Of a DNA stretch of 43,021 bases, positions 7,695 to 16,088 are shown in pieces. Position 1 is the stretch's first letter; every line of letters begins with the position of its first letter. The DNA is taken from assembly GCF_001865065.1 (NCBI RefSeq), contig NZ_MJGN01000005.1, forward strand, positions 64,166 through 107,186, read 5' to 3'. Both the position numbers and the translations under genes were made by a program. Source of the stretch: Curtobacterium sp. MCBA15_008. Its GTDB lineage: Bacteria > Actinomycetota > Actinomycetes > Actinomycetales > Microbacteriaceae. The notes under the pieces were generated by a model. The model was not told where the DNA came from, did not search any database, and saw only the letters and a program-made list of their open reading frames with translations.

Positions 7695-7768
7695 GTTACT
7701 ACGCAACTCAGACCACTGACCTCTTCACGAGGTGAGATCAGCCCCCAGTTGCTGCTGGGGGCTTTTCT
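7681..7768 (+). ncRNA. Candidate small RNA of about 88 nt
   Basis: A -10 box at 7669-7674 is followed by two perfect 5-bp hairpins (GAGTT/AACTC, 7693-7709; ACCTC/GAGGT, 7719-7733) and a 9-bp terminator hairpin with a T-run (7740-7766). No open frame with a start and ribosome site fits inside, and the nearest genes on both sides are on the other strand, so the transcript serves no downstream gene. It matches no RNA family I recognise. A terminator for read-through transcription is the alternative. Confidence 0.45.
7740..7766 (+). terminator. Intrinsic terminator, rightward
   Basis: AGCCCCCAG (7740-7748) pairs perfectly with CTGGGGGCT (7755-7763) around a six-base loop, followed by TTT (TTTT from 7763). 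This is the most classical rho-independent terminator in the window and it points rightward, with no rightward protein gene before it. Confidence 0.8.
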
Positions 7769-7883
7769 CGTGCTTCTTCGAGTCCGGCCGGGCTTCGCCT
7801 GGATTCCCGGCCGACGTCTCGATCCTCCCGGTTCCGGCTCGCCGCCACGAAGCCCTGTGGATATCGCACACGGCTCCTCGCGA

Positions 7884-8702
7884 TCAGCGCCGGACGGGGC
7901 GCGCACCGCGGCGGAGCGCGGTCAGGTACAGCCGGTGCGCCGTGATCACCAGGGCCAGCCACGCCAGCCCGAGCGCCCACGCCGCCAGGACGTCCGTCGA
8001 CCAGTGGTGACCGAGGAACACCCGCGAGATCCCCACGGACACGACGAAGGCCGTGCCCAGGACGATCGTCCACACCCGAGTGACCGTGCGGGACTGCCGG
8101 AGGATCAGCAGGTACACGATCGTCCCGACGATCACCGTCGCGTTGAGGGTGTGCCCCGACGGGAACGACGGCGAGTGCTCGTACGGCGGCACCGCGTCCG
8201 ACAGCGGCGGCCGGGCGCGTCCGATGAGGTCCTTGCCGGCGACGGTCATGAGCAGCGACCCGCCGCTCGCCGCCACCAGGAGCACGAGCGGCGTCCATGC
8301 GCGCCGTTGGATCGTGAAGCCGACCAGGAAGCCGAGCGCGACGATCGGCATCCCGATCGTGCCGGCGATGTCCGTCCACCACGTCACGAGCGTGTCGGCG
8401 GTGGGCGACCGGAGCGTCAGCATCCAGTCGAGGACGGGGCGGTCGAGCACGGCGACGTCGTCACCCTCGCGGACGGCGTCGTACACCTCGGACGCTGCCC
8501 AGGTCGCCATCACGGCGACGCCCATGCCGATCACGAGCGTCACGATCAGGAGCGGCAGGGCCCCCCACCGGTGCCCGAGCTCCGTCCAGCGGTCCGCACC
8601 CGCACGCCCGGCCTTCGTCCGCCAGGTCGTGAGGTCGACGTCACCGACGCGCTGGTCCGGTACCTCGCGCTGGTCGGGGTGGTCGGCGTGCTCGGTGTCC
8701 AT
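7884..8702 (-). CDS. PAP2-family membrane phosphatase
   Basis: Integral membrane phosphatase of the type 2 phosphatidic acid phosphatase family, 272 residues, with about six transmembrane helices. The three phosphatase motifs are intact: KDLIGRARPP, SFPSGHT and SRVFLGHHWSTD, giving the Arg, His and nucleophilic His of the active site. Likely substrates are phosphatidate, undecaprenyl pyrophosphate or a related lipid phosphate. The ATG at 8700-8702 gives a hydrophilic N-terminus of about 45 residues before the first helix; CAGGGT (8709-8714) lies six bases upstream, and AGGGTGGG could serve as ribosome site. Its last codons contain the right copy of the 24-bp direct repeat. Confidence 0.88.
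   Translation of the reverse strand: MDTEHADHPDQREVPDQRVGDVDLTTWRTKAGRAGADRWTELGHRWGALPLLIVTLVIGMGVAVMATWAASEVYDAVREGDDVAVLDRPVLDWMLTLRSPTADTLVTWWTDIAGTIGMPIVALGFLVGFTIQRRAWTPLVLLVAASGGSLLMTVAGKDLIGRARPPLSDAVPPYEHSPSFPSGHTLNATVIVGTIVYLLILRQSRTVTRVWTIVLGTAFVVSVGISRVFLGHHWSTDVLAAWALGLAWLALVITAHRLYLTALRRGARPVRR
7893..7916. repeat. 24-bp direct repeat, right copy
   Basis: Second identical copy of the 7417-7440 repeat. Here it is coding, for residues near the PAP2 C-terminus (LRRGARPV), which suggests this is the ancestral location and the left copy is derived. Confidence 0.9.
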
Positions 8703-8757
8703 CGACCCACCCTGCCCGAGTCCGCATGTGCATGCCGTACCCCGCGGACGGAGCAGG

Positions 8758-10443
8758 TCAGTCCTTCGCGGCGCCGTAGTCGTCGACGACCGCGACGGAG
8801 AGCGGGAACACCACCGGGAAGTCCCGGAACAGCAGCCGTCCGGCATCCGCCGCCGCGGCCCGGACCTGCTCGGCGACCCACTCGGCGTGCTCCGCCGGGG
8901 CGTGCACGACGATCTCGTCATGCACGAAGAACACCAGGTGCGGGCCGTCGGTCACCCGCCCCGGGAAGCGTTCGGCCAGCCGCGACCGCAGCGACCCCAT
9001 CCACGCCAGCGCCCACTCGGCCGCGGTCCCCTGCACGACGAAGTTCCGGGTGAACCGCCCCCAGCTCCGGGCGCGTGACTCGACCGCGCGCTGCATCGCC
9101 GGGGTCCCGTCGACCGTGTACGCCTGGTTGCGGGCCTCGAACCACGACGCCTCCGGCACCGGCGACGTCCGTCCGAGCAGCGTCGTCACGGGCTCGCCGC
9201 GCTCCCCCGCGCGTGCGGCCCGCTCGACGAGCCGGATCGCGTCCGGGAACGCCCGCGCGAGCCGGGGCACGAGCCGACCGCCCTCGCCCTGGGTCGCCCC
9301 GTACATGGCACCGAGCATCGCGACCTTCGCCTGCTGCCGCGACTCGACCGCACCGGAGGCCACCACGCCGTCGTACAGGTCGCGCCCGTCGCCGGCCGAG
9401 GCCATCGCGCGGTCACCGGCCATCGCGGCGAGCACCCGCGGTTCCAGCTGTGCGGCATCCGCCACGACGAGCTTCCAGCCGGGGTCGGCGATGACGGCAC
9501 CGCGGATGCCCTTCGGCAGCTGCATCGCTCCCCCGCCGTCGGCGGCCCAGCGCCCGGTGACGACCCCGCCGACGACGTACTTCGGGTGGAACCGTCCGTC
9601 GTGCACCCACTCGTCGAGCCAGGTCCAGCCGTTCGCGGTCAGCAGGCGCGCGAGCCGCTTGTACTCGAGCAGCGGTTCGATGACCGGGTGCTCGATCTCC
9701 TGCAGCTCCCACTTGCGGGTGCTCGTCACCATCAGTCCGGCACGCCGCAGCGCCTTCAGGACGTCCGCCGGCGAGTCCGGGTTGAGCGTGGCGTCCCCCA
9801 CCCGGTCCCGCACGACGGCGGCGATCTCCTCGAGCCGTCGGGGTCGCACGCCGTAGGGCACGCGTGGGCCGAGGGCGTCCTCGAGCAGCTGCTCGTGCAC
9901 GTCTGACCGCCACGGCAGGCCAGCGTGCAGCATCTCCGCGGCGACGAGCGCACCCGCCGACTCGGCGGTGGTCAGCAGGCGCAGCGCGCCTGGCGCAGTC
10001 GATCCGGCGATCGCGTCGAGTTGGGAGCGGAGCTCCGCGACCGGATCCAGCGCGTCGTCGGGTGGGGAGACCTGGAACAGGGCGTCGTCGAAGAGCTGGG
10101 CCTGCGTCGGGCGGACGACCCGTGCCTCCTGGACGGCGGCGTCCCATCCGTCGACGGGAGCCGCGGCGAGCGCCGAGCCACGCGCGGACAGGGCGGACCG
10201 CAGGATCCGGCGGCACAGTCGCAGATCGGTGCAGCGGCCGACCCGGCCACCGGCCGCGAGCACGGCCGGGTACCACCGTGCGGTGTCGTCCCACACCCAG
10301 CGCACATCGGGTGCGTCACGAGACGCGATGAAGGCCGGGAGGCGCGGCTCGTCCACCCGGATCGGCTCACCGTCGGCGGTCCCCGCGTCCGTCAGGGGCG
10401 TCGCGAGGACGCCGCCGTCGACGCGGCGGAGGACGAGGTGCAC
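8758..10443 (-). CDS. Family A DNA polymerase (bifunctional 3'-5' exonuclease/polymerase type)
   Basis: 561-residue DNA polymerase of family A lacking the 5' nuclease domain of full Pol I (usually about 880-930 residues). The C-terminal polymerase domain has motif A (VVADAAQLEPRVLAAMAGD, near 326-345), motif B (RQQAKVAMLGAMYG, near 365-380) and motif C (FFVHDEIVV, near 505-512); both catalytic aspartates are present. The first 200 residues correspond to an exonuclease-like fold in which the DEDD acidic residues are not clear by eye. Actinobacteria carry it as an accessory polymerase beside polA, probably for repair. GTG at 10441-10443 is the start; CATGAT (10450-10455) is six bases upstream. 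Confidence 0.85.
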   Translation of the reverse strand: MHLVLRRVDGGVLATPLTDAGTADGEPIRVDEPRLPAFIASRDAPDVRWVWDDTARWYPAVLAAGGRVGRCTDLRLCRRILRSALSARGSALAAAPVDGWDAAVQEARVVRPTQAQLFDDALFQVSPPDDALDPVAELRSQLDAIAGSTAPGALRLLTTAESAGALVAAEMLHAGLPWRSDVHEQLLEDALGPRVPYGVRPRRLEEIAAVVRDRVGDATLNPDSPADVLKALRRAGLMVTSTRKWELQEIEHPVIEPLLEYKRLARLLTANGWTWLDEWVHDGRFHPKYVVGGVVTGRWAADGGGAMQLPKGIRGAVIADPGWKLVVADAAQLEPRVLAAMAGDRAMASAGDGRDLYDGVVASGAVESRQQAKVAMLGAMYGATQGEGGRLVPRLARAFPDAIRLVERAARAGERGEPVTTLLGRTSPVPEASWFEARNQAYTVDGTPAMQRAVESRARSWGRFTRNFVVQGTAAEWALAWMGSLRSRLAERFPGRVTDGPHLVFFVHDEIVVHAPAEHAEWVAEQVRAAAADAGRLLFRDFPVVFPLSVAVVDDYGAAKD

Positions 10444-10468
10444 GGAACGATCATGCCGTGCTCCACCG

Positions 10469-10720
10469 TCAGTCGAGTTCGACGACCTCGCCGGAGCCCT
10501 GCCCGTCGTCGTCCTTCGAGCGTGTCACACCGCCGGGACGGACCGCGGCGGTGTCGGCGACGTCGATGCGGACGTCGCCGTCCTCGGCGCGCGAGACCTC
10601 GACCCGGGGGTCGGCGTCGTGCTCGTCGGAACCCGACATGCGGCGGAAGGTGTCCTGGCGGCGTTCCTCGAAGGACATGTCCACGCCGTCGCCGAGGTGG
10701 TCGTGGTCGGGCTTCGTCAT
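10469..10720 (-). CDS. Small acidic conserved hypothetical protein
   Basis: 83-residue hydrophilic protein, rich in Asp and Glu (start MTKPDHDHLGDGVDMSFEER, end GSGEVVELD). No domain is recognised and no membrane segment is present. The ATG at 10718-10720 is supported by TACCGT (10728-10733) seven bases upstream, an identical box and spacing to the PspC gene at 23706. The polymerase gene starts 26 bases after its stop on the same strand, so the two could be co-transcribed. Confidence 0.6.
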   Translation of the reverse strand: MTKPDHDHLGDGVDMSFEERRQDTFRRMSGSDEHDADPRVEVSRAEDGDVRIDVADTAAVRPGGVTRSKDDDGQGSGEVVELD

Positions 10721-10802
10721 GGCCAGCACGGTACCCGGACGCGCTTGTGGCCGGTCCGGCGATGCGGGAGTGGCCGTGGCCGCTCCGGCGAGGCGGGCAC
10801 GC

Positions 10803-11576
10803 TCAGCCGACGGGCGCGGTGCCGGTCCGTTCCGTCCAGTGCGCCCCTCGCGCCCACCGGTCGAGCACGGCCGCGGGCAGCCGCCCCGGTGCCTTCGACG
10901 CCCGTGCGGCGGCCAACGGGACGCCGAAGACGAACTTCGCGACGCTGGCGTCCCCTTCCGCCGCGTCGTGCGGTCCGGGCGGGACGAGCCGGAACCGACG
11001 GGCGAACCGCACGAGGTTCGCGTCCGGGCCGAGCGCTCGGGCGAGGCCCGGATCGAGGATCCACGAACGGCACTGCCACCGGTCGGCCGCGAGCGTCGGC
11101 GCGAACCGGCGGAGGACCTCCGGGGCACGGGCGAACGCGCGGTCGCACGCGTCCGGGTCGAGCGGTCCGGTCTCCGGGACGTGCACGCCCCAGGCGGGGG
11201 AACCGTCCGCCAGGCGGTTTCCCACTTCGAACTGGAGGCGGCCCACCGCCACCACGCCACCGGTCAGCACCGAGATGAGCCAGTCCACCCCGGCGCCGCG
11301 GAGTCCGTACCGCTCGAGTTTGCGGTCCACGTCGGCGACGGACGCCTCGGCGACGCTGCGCGGGAGCCCGCGCGCCACGAGCGCCTCGGCGCTGCCGGGC
11401 ACCGCGGCGCGGAACGCCGCCGTCAGCAGCGCCTCCTGTTCCACCGGAGTGGCGTCGGCGACCGTCGCGGCGAGCGCCGACGCCACCTCCGCGGCGGCGG
11501 TGGGCGTCGCCGCGGCGGCGGTGAGGAGGGAGACCGACGCGGGGCGCGCTGCCTGCTCGGGGGTGGTGGCGGTCAC
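10803..11576 (-). CDS. Acyltransferase-like protein (GNAT_C-type domain) of the transporter operon
   Basis: 257-residue protein. The segments VGRLQFEV, WGVHVPETGPLDPDACDRA, CRSWILDP and LVRFARRFRLV resemble the GNAT-like C-terminal domain of a little-studied actinobacterial acyltransferase group; the first 100 residues are an alanine-rich helical domain. The GTG start at 11574-11576 overlaps the permease stop (GTGA), so it is translationally coupled as last gene of the importer operon. No signal peptide. The location suggests it acylates or reads the acylation state of the imported amino sugar, but this is inference; family assignment is from recalled motifs. Confidence 0.55.
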   Translation of the reverse strand: MTATTPEQAARPASVSLLTAAAATPTAAAEVASALAATVADATPVEQEALLTAAFRAAVPGSAEALVARGLPRSVAEASVADVDRKLERYGLRGAGVDWLISVLTGGVVAVGRLQFEVGNRLADGSPAWGVHVPETGPLDPDACDRAFARAPEVLRRFAPTLAADRWQCRSWILDPGLARALGPDANLVRFARRFRLVPPGPHDAAEGDASVAKFVFGVPLAAARASKAPGRLPAAVLDRWARGAHWTERTGTAPVG

Positions 11577-12481
11577 TTCAGCCCGGACGAGGCGAGTCCG
11601 TCGATCACCCGCCGCTGCAGCACGATGAACATGATGAGCACCGGGGCCATCGCCATGAGACTCGCGGCCATCAGCACCGGGTAGTCGACGGTCCGGTCGC
11701 TCGACAGCGTCGCGAGTCCGGCGGCGAGGGGCATGGACTCGGCACGGGTGGACACCACGAGGGGCCAGAGGAGCTCGTTCCACGACCAGAGCACGGTCGT
11801 GATCGCGAGGACGCTCATCGACGGTCGGGCGAGCGGCAGCATGATGCGCCAGAACGTCTGGAACGGGTTCGCGCCGTCCATGCGGGCGGCTTCCTCGAGC
11901 TCGGCGGGCATGTTCAGGAAGGCCGTCCGCATCAGGAACGTGCCGAAGGCGCTGAACAGGCCCGGCGCGACGATGCCGGCGAGGGTGTCGAGCCAACCGA
12001 GGCCCTGCACGATCTGGTACTGCGAGATCAGGTAGACCTGCGACGGGACGAGCAGGATCGACAGGACGATCGCGAGGATGAGCCCGCGCCCCCGGAACCG
12101 CATGCGCGCGAACGCGTACCCGGCGAGGGTGCAGAGGATGATCTGCGCGATCGTGCGGATCAACGTGACCCACACGGACGTCGCGAGCTGGCTCAGGAAC
12201 GGCAGGCGCTCGAACACCTGCGCGAAGTTCTGCCACTGCAGCTCCCCCGGCCAGAACACCGGCGTGGGCGACGTCACCTGCGCGTTCGTCGACAGCGCCA
12301 TGATGATCTGCCAGATGAACGGGAACGCCATCACGAACCCACCCACCCCGAGCACCACGTGGATCCACCAGTGGCTGCCCTGACGACGACGGGGCCCGGT
12401 CCCCGAGCGGGCGCGGGCGGTGCTGGACGCCTTCGTGGTGACGCCGGTCTGGGCGCCGCGCGGTGCGGTGATGCCGGTCAT
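11573..12481 (-). CDS. CUT1-type sugar ABC transporter permease (MalG-like)
   Basis: Inner-membrane permease of 302 residues, MalG/UgpE type, with six predicted helices. The EAA loop is EEAARMDGANPFQTFWRIMLP, which docks the ATPase subunit. About 40 Ser/Arg/Thr-rich residues precede the first helix (WIHVVLGVGGFVMAFPF). ATG at 12479-12481 overlaps the TGA of the first permease (ATGA), and its own stop overlaps the acyltransferase start. It should form the heterodimeric channel with the 12478-13428 product. No ATPase gene lies in the operon, so a shared MsiK-type ATPase is expected. Confidence 0.9.
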   Translation of the reverse strand: MTGITAPRGAQTGVTTKASSTARARSGTGPRRRQGSHWWIHVVLGVGGFVMAFPFIWQIIMALSTNAQVTSPTPVFWPGELQWQNFAQVFERLPFLSQLATSVWVTLIRTIAQIILCTLAGYAFARMRFRGRGLILAIVLSILLVPSQVYLISQYQIVQGLGWLDTLAGIVAPGLFSAFGTFLMRTAFLNMPAELEEAARMDGANPFQTFWRIMLPLARPSMSVLAITTVLWSWNELLWPLVVSTRAESMPLAAGLATLSSDRTVDYPVLMAASLMAMAPVLIMFIVLQRRVIDGLASSGLK

Positions 12482-13428
12482 GACTGGACCCACTTCTTCT
12501 GGACACGGAACTGGATGACGGTGATGATGCCGATCAGCAGGAAGATCACCATCGCGATCGCCGCCGCGAAGCCCTTGTCGCCGTCGACGAACCCGGAGTT
12601 GTAGAAGTAGAAGACGAGGGACATCGTCTTCGGGATCACCGGGTTGAGCGGGCCGAGGATCGCGTAGAGCAGGTCGAACAGCTGGAAGCTCGAGATCGTC
12701 GTGACGATGAGCACGAAGAAGATGCTCGGGCTGAGGAGCGGCACGGTGACCGATCGGAACTGCCGCCACCGGCTGGCTCCGTCGAGCTCGGCCGCTTCGT
12801 AGAGCTCCGGCGGGATGTCCTTGAGGCCCGCGCCGAGGATGATCATCGAGAAGCCGAGCGAGGACCACAGGCCGACCAGGGAGACGGCGACGAGCGCGAA
12901 GCCCGGTGTGGAGATCCAGTACGGGCCGTCGATGCCGAACAGTCCGAGGAACGAGTTCACGATGCCGAAGTCGCCGTTGAACATGATGCGCCAGACGAGG
13001 GCGATCGCGGCCGGCATCGCGACGTACGGCAGGAAGAAGAGCACGCGGTAGAACTGTGCGAAGCGCAGGCCCGGGGTGTTCAGGAGGCTCGCGAGCCACA
13101 CCGCGATCGGGATGCCGAGCAGCACGATGACCGTGTAGACGATCGTGTTCAGCAGCGACTGGTAGAGCTGCGGGTCGGTGACCAGGCGGACGTAGTTCGC
13201 GATCCCGGTGAAGCTCGGCCCGCCGAACACCCCCCAGCTGGTGAACGAGTAGTAGAACGTCTGGACGATCGGCCAGATGAAGAACGTGCCGACGCCGATG
13301 AGCAGCGGCAGGACGAACAGCCACGGCCACCAGCCGTCGGTACGCGGCGCGCTGGTGCGGTGGACCTCGGGGGTCGTCGGGGGCGGGGACGCCTGTACAG
13401 CATCGCGTCGCTGGGTGTTGGTCGTCAT
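12478..13428 (-). CDS. CUT1-type sugar ABC transporter permease (MalF-like)
   Basis: 316-residue permease of the MalF/UgpA type with six predicted helices and the EAA loop YEAAELDGASRWRQFRSVTVP. A proline-rich cytoplasmic N-terminus of about 30 residues precedes WPWLFVLPLLIG. The start ATG (13426-13428) has GAGGAG about eight bases upstream, one of few strong Shine-Dalgarno sites here, as expected for an internal operon gene after a 114-base gap. Two strong hairpins in that gap probably lower its expression relative to the binding-protein gene. Confidence 0.9.
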   Translation of the reverse strand: MTTNTQRRDAVQASPPPTTPEVHRTSAPRTDGWWPWLFVLPLLIGVGTFFIWPIVQTFYYSFTSWGVFGGPSFTGIANYVRLVTDPQLYQSLLNTIVYTVIVLLGIPIAVWLASLLNTPGLRFAQFYRVLFFLPYVAMPAAIALVWRIMFNGDFGIVNSFLGLFGIDGPYWISTPGFALVAVSLVGLWSSLGFSMIILGAGLKDIPPELYEAAELDGASRWRQFRSVTVPLLSPSIFFVLIVTTISSFQLFDLLYAILGPLNPVIPKTMSLVFYFYNSGFVDGDKGFAAAIAMVIFLLIGIITVIQFRVQKKWVQS

Positions 13429-13461
13429 CAGGTCGCTCCTCGGCCAGGGCGGTCGGATCTG

Positions 13462-13535
13462 GTGCGACGTGTGGCTCGTCGCACGGGGGACGAAGGACGG
13501 TCGACCGGCCGGGGATCAGGCCCGGCCGGTCGACC
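13462..13535 (-). promoter_or_regulatory. Two tandem stem-loops between binding-protein and permease genes
   Basis: The first, in transcription order, is a perfect 15-bp stem (13521-13535 with 13499-13513; loop of seven). The second is a perfect 8-bp stem GTGCGACG/CGTCGCAC (13462-13469, 13477-13484). Neither has a U-tract. In other binding-protein-dependent operons such hairpins protect the upstream mRNA and partly terminate, giving excess binding protein over permease; the same role is inferred. Confidence 0.65.
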
Positions 13536-13542
13536 GGGGCCG

Positions 13543-14853
13543 TCACTCCTTGGCGAGTGCGGCGTCCATCTTCTTCGCCAGGTCCTTCGCGACCTGGTCG
13601 ACCGGCTCGGAGCCGTCGAAGGCGCTCGGGAGCAGGTTCGTCTCGAGGGTGTTCCACGCGGCGGTGTTCTTCGACACCGGCAGCGGCTTGGCGTACTCCA
13701 CTGCGTCGAGGAACACCTGCAGGTCGGCGTCCGGCATGGTCTTGGTGAAGGCGTCCTGCGTCCCCGTGTACGCGGGGATGACCGCGCCCATGTCGCCCTG
13801 CTGCTGCTGAGCGGGCTTGGAGGCCAGGTAGGCCTGCAGCGCCTGCGCCGCAGCCTTGTTCTTCGATCCCTCGGCGACGACGTTCGAGACGCCGTGGATG
13901 ACCGTGGCCCGCTCCTTGCCCTTCGGCAGCGGGTACGCAACGACGTCCTTCTCGATGTCGCTGCCGATCAGCGCCGAGCGGAACCAGCTGCCGCCCTGGT
14001 ACATCGCGACCTTGCCCGAGGTGAACCACTGGTCAGCGGTGGTGTCCGTGAGCTGCTTGATGGACGGGGACGCGCCGGAGGCGATCAGGTCGGTCCAGAA
14101 CTGCAGGCCCTCCTCCGATGCCTTCGTGTCGTACTCCGACTGGGCGCCGTCGAGGACGGAACCGCCGGCCTGGAAGATCGTGTCGTAGTAGGTCGTCTGG
14201 CCGTCCATGCCGGCAGCGGCGCCGTACGCGCCCTTGCTCTTCAGCTTCTCGGACAGCTCGGCACCGGTCTTCTGGAAGTCGTCCCAGGTCCAGTCCTTCG
14301 ACGGCATCGCGACGCCGGCCTGCTCGAACAGCGACTTGTTCATCCACACGCCGATGGTGTCGAAGTCCTTCGGGACGCCGTACTGGGTGCCGTCGTACGT
14401 GTAGAGCTTGTTGAGCGCCGACGAGTAGTTCTTCGGGTCGATCGCGCCCGACTTGACCTCGTCGGTGATCGGGGCGAGCTTGCCGTTGCCCGCGTACAGC
14501 TGGAAGTTCGGGCCGTTCATCCAGAACAGGTCGGGCAGCGTGTTGCTCGAGCCCTGCGTCTGCAGCTTCGTGAAGTAGCTGGCGTACGGGGTGACGTCGA
14601 CGTTGACCTTGATGTCGGGGTACTTCTCGTTGAAGCCGGAGATGTTGGCCTTGATGGCCTTCACCTGGTTCTGGTCCCAGACGGCGTACGTCAGGTTCGC
14701 CTTGGTGTCCTTCGCGACCTCGCCGGAGCCGCCGGTGCTGCCTGAGGACGAGGTGCTGCAGCCGGCGAGGAGCGCGACGGCGCTGACGGCGGCGGCGAGA
14801 CCGAGCAGTGCGCGGCGTCGGCCGCGGCCCGGGCGGGCGGTGGGAGCGGTCAT
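13543..14853 (-). CDS. Sugar ABC transporter solute-binding lipoprotein
   Basis: Family 1 extracellular solute-binding lipoprotein, 436 residues. The N-terminus has a twin-arginine-like basic stretch (RGRRRALLGL), a hydrophobic core and lipobox LLAGC with the lipidated cysteine at residue 32, followed by a Ser/Gly linker. The body has the typical periplasmic-binding pattern (TYAVWDQNQVKAIKANISGF...; DLFWMNGPNF; AMYQGGSWF). It captures the imported sugar, probably an amino sugar or glycan fragment judging by the neighbouring catabolic genes. ATG at 14851-14853 overlaps the preceding TGA (ATGA). Confidence 0.92.
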   Translation of the reverse strand: MTAPTARPGRGRRRALLGLAAAVSAVALLAGCSTSSSGSTGGSGEVAKDTKANLTYAVWDQNQVKAIKANISGFNEKYPDIKVNVDVTPYASYFTKLQTQGSSNTLPDLFWMNGPNFQLYAGNGKLAPITDEVKSGAIDPKNYSSALNKLYTYDGTQYGVPKDFDTIGVWMNKSLFEQAGVAMPSKDWTWDDFQKTGAELSEKLKSKGAYGAAAGMDGQTTYYDTIFQAGGSVLDGAQSEYDTKASEEGLQFWTDLIASGASPSIKQLTDTTADQWFTSGKVAMYQGGSWFRSALIGSDIEKDVVAYPLPKGKERATVIHGVSNVVAEGSKNKAAAQALQAYLASKPAQQQQGDMGAVIPAYTGTQDAFTKTMPDADLQVFLDAVEYAKPLPVSKNTAAWNTLETNLLPSAFDGSEPVDQVAKDLAKKMDAALAKE

Positions 14854-16061
14854 CGGGTGGTCCTTTCGGGAACGGGGGTGGTCGCGAAGTGCCGGAGGGT
14901 CGCCTCCGGCAGCGTGGGGACGTCGATGGGCTCGGATCCGCTGCGGAGCGAGCGGGTCGCGAGGGCACCGGCGGCGACAGCGGCACGTGCCGCGATCGGC
15001 GAGAGCGAGGTCGGTTCGCCGAGGGCGACGCTGCGCAGGAACTCGGTCATGGTGAGCAGGTCGGCGTCGGCGTGGCCGTCCTCGACGCCGTCGATCGGGT
15101 ACTCGTGGTCGCCCTGGACGTCCCACCCGCGACGGTGGTTCCAGACCTTCACCACACCGCCACCGGTGTCGCCGATGTTCTCGAGTCGGCCCTCGGTGCC
15201 GATGACCGTGTAGTTGCGCCAGTAGTCCGGCGTGAAGTGGCACTGCTCGTAGCTCGCCTGCACGCCGTTGTCGAGCGTCATCATGACCATCGAGACGTCC
15301 TCCACGTCGACGACGGGGTTGAGACCGGTCTGCTCCAGCGGCGGCCAGTTGTCGTACGAGAACCAGTCCCCCATCAGCTCGCCGCTGCGGTCGCGCCGGT
15401 CGGTGACGTCGCCGTACACCGACAGCGTGCCCATCCCGACGACCCGGCTCGTGTACCCACCCGCGAGGGCGTGGATGACGTCGAGGTCGTGGCTCGCCTT
15501 CTGCAACAGCAGCGAGTTCACCTTCGTGCGGTCGGCGTGCCAGTCCTTGAAGTAGTAGTCGCCGCCGTTGCCGACGAAGTGCCGGACCCAGACCGCCTTC
15601 ACCTCGCCGATCTCACCGCGCTCGATGACCTCGCGCATCAGGCGCACGACGGCGGCGTGCCGGAAGTTGTGTCCGACGTAGAGCGGCGTGCCCGTCTCGG
15701 CCGCGACGTTCAGCACGGCGTCGGCGTCCTCGACCGTGATGGCCAGGGGCTTCTCGAGGTAGACCGCGATGCCGGCGCGGAGCAGGTCGATCGCGATCTC
15801 GGCGTGGGTCCAGTCCGGGGTGGTGACGATCGCGGCGTCGACCGCACCCACGAGGTCGCGGTGCGACTCGACGACGCGTGCGTCGGGGTACTCGGCGTGC
15901 CCGCGTGCCCGTCCGTCGGCGGTGACGTCCGCGACGGCGGTGACCCGTGCCTCCAGGTCGGGGTTTGCGGCGACCGCCTCGGCGACGTGCTGCGCGATGG
16001 CGGACCGCTGGCCCATCCCCACCACGGCGACGCGGAGGGGGGTGTTCGTGTCGAGGGTCAT
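14850..16061 (-). CDS. Gfo/Idh/MocA-family protein (NAD-dependent oxidoreductase or glycosidase)
   Basis: 403-residue protein with an N-terminal Rossmann fold (VAVVGMGQRS, about residue 10), the family EKPLA motif, and a C-terminal alpha/beta domain containing VGHNFRH and LLLQKASHDLDVIHAL, where the His/Asp pair normally sits in the active site. It leads the importer operon. Members oxidise sugars, but the family also includes the GH109 alpha-N-acetylgalactosaminidases, which use NAD+ in a redox-neutral hydrolysis; with an Aga-type pathway alongside, both are possible. ATG 16059-16061 is preceded by GGGAG four bases upstream. An upstream in-frame ATG (16118) is rejected because it overlaps the promoter. 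Confidence 0.82.
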   Translation of the reverse strand: MTLDTNTPLRVAVVGMGQRSAIAQHVAEAVAANPDLEARVTAVADVTADGRARGHAEYPDARVVESHRDLVGAVDAAIVTTPDWTHAEIAIDLLRAGIAVYLEKPLAITVEDADAVLNVAAETGTPLYVGHNFRHAAVVRLMREVIERGEIGEVKAVWVRHFVGNGGDYYFKDWHADRTKVNSLLLQKASHDLDVIHALAGGYTSRVVGMGTLSVYGDVTDRRDRSGELMGDWFSYDNWPPLEQTGLNPVVDVEDVSMVMMTLDNGVQASYEQCHFTPDYWRNYTVIGTEGRLENIGDTGGGVVKVWNHRRGWDVQGDHEYPIDGVEDGHADADLLTMTEFLRSVALGEPTSLSPIAARAAVAAGALATRSLRSGSEPIDVPTLPEATLRHFATTPVPERTTR

Positions 16062-16088
16062 CTCGCTCCCTTGCGTGATTGTGACGCC

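Noticed and set aside
7674..7740. Possible tRNA or tmRNA fragment
   Set aside because: The stems do not form a cloverleaf, there is no T-loop GTTCGANNC followed by a CCA end at the right distance, and no tmRNA start motif.
11573..14029. Apparent 818-residue fusion ending in the MalG-like permease
   Set aside because: The upstream part is an out-of-frame reading of the binding protein and first permease. The true start is the ATG at 12481 that overlaps the preceding stop.
10803..16061. Missing ATP-binding subunit as evidence of deletion
   Set aside because: CUT1 sugar importers in actinobacteria commonly lack their own ATPase and share MsiK, so absence is normal.
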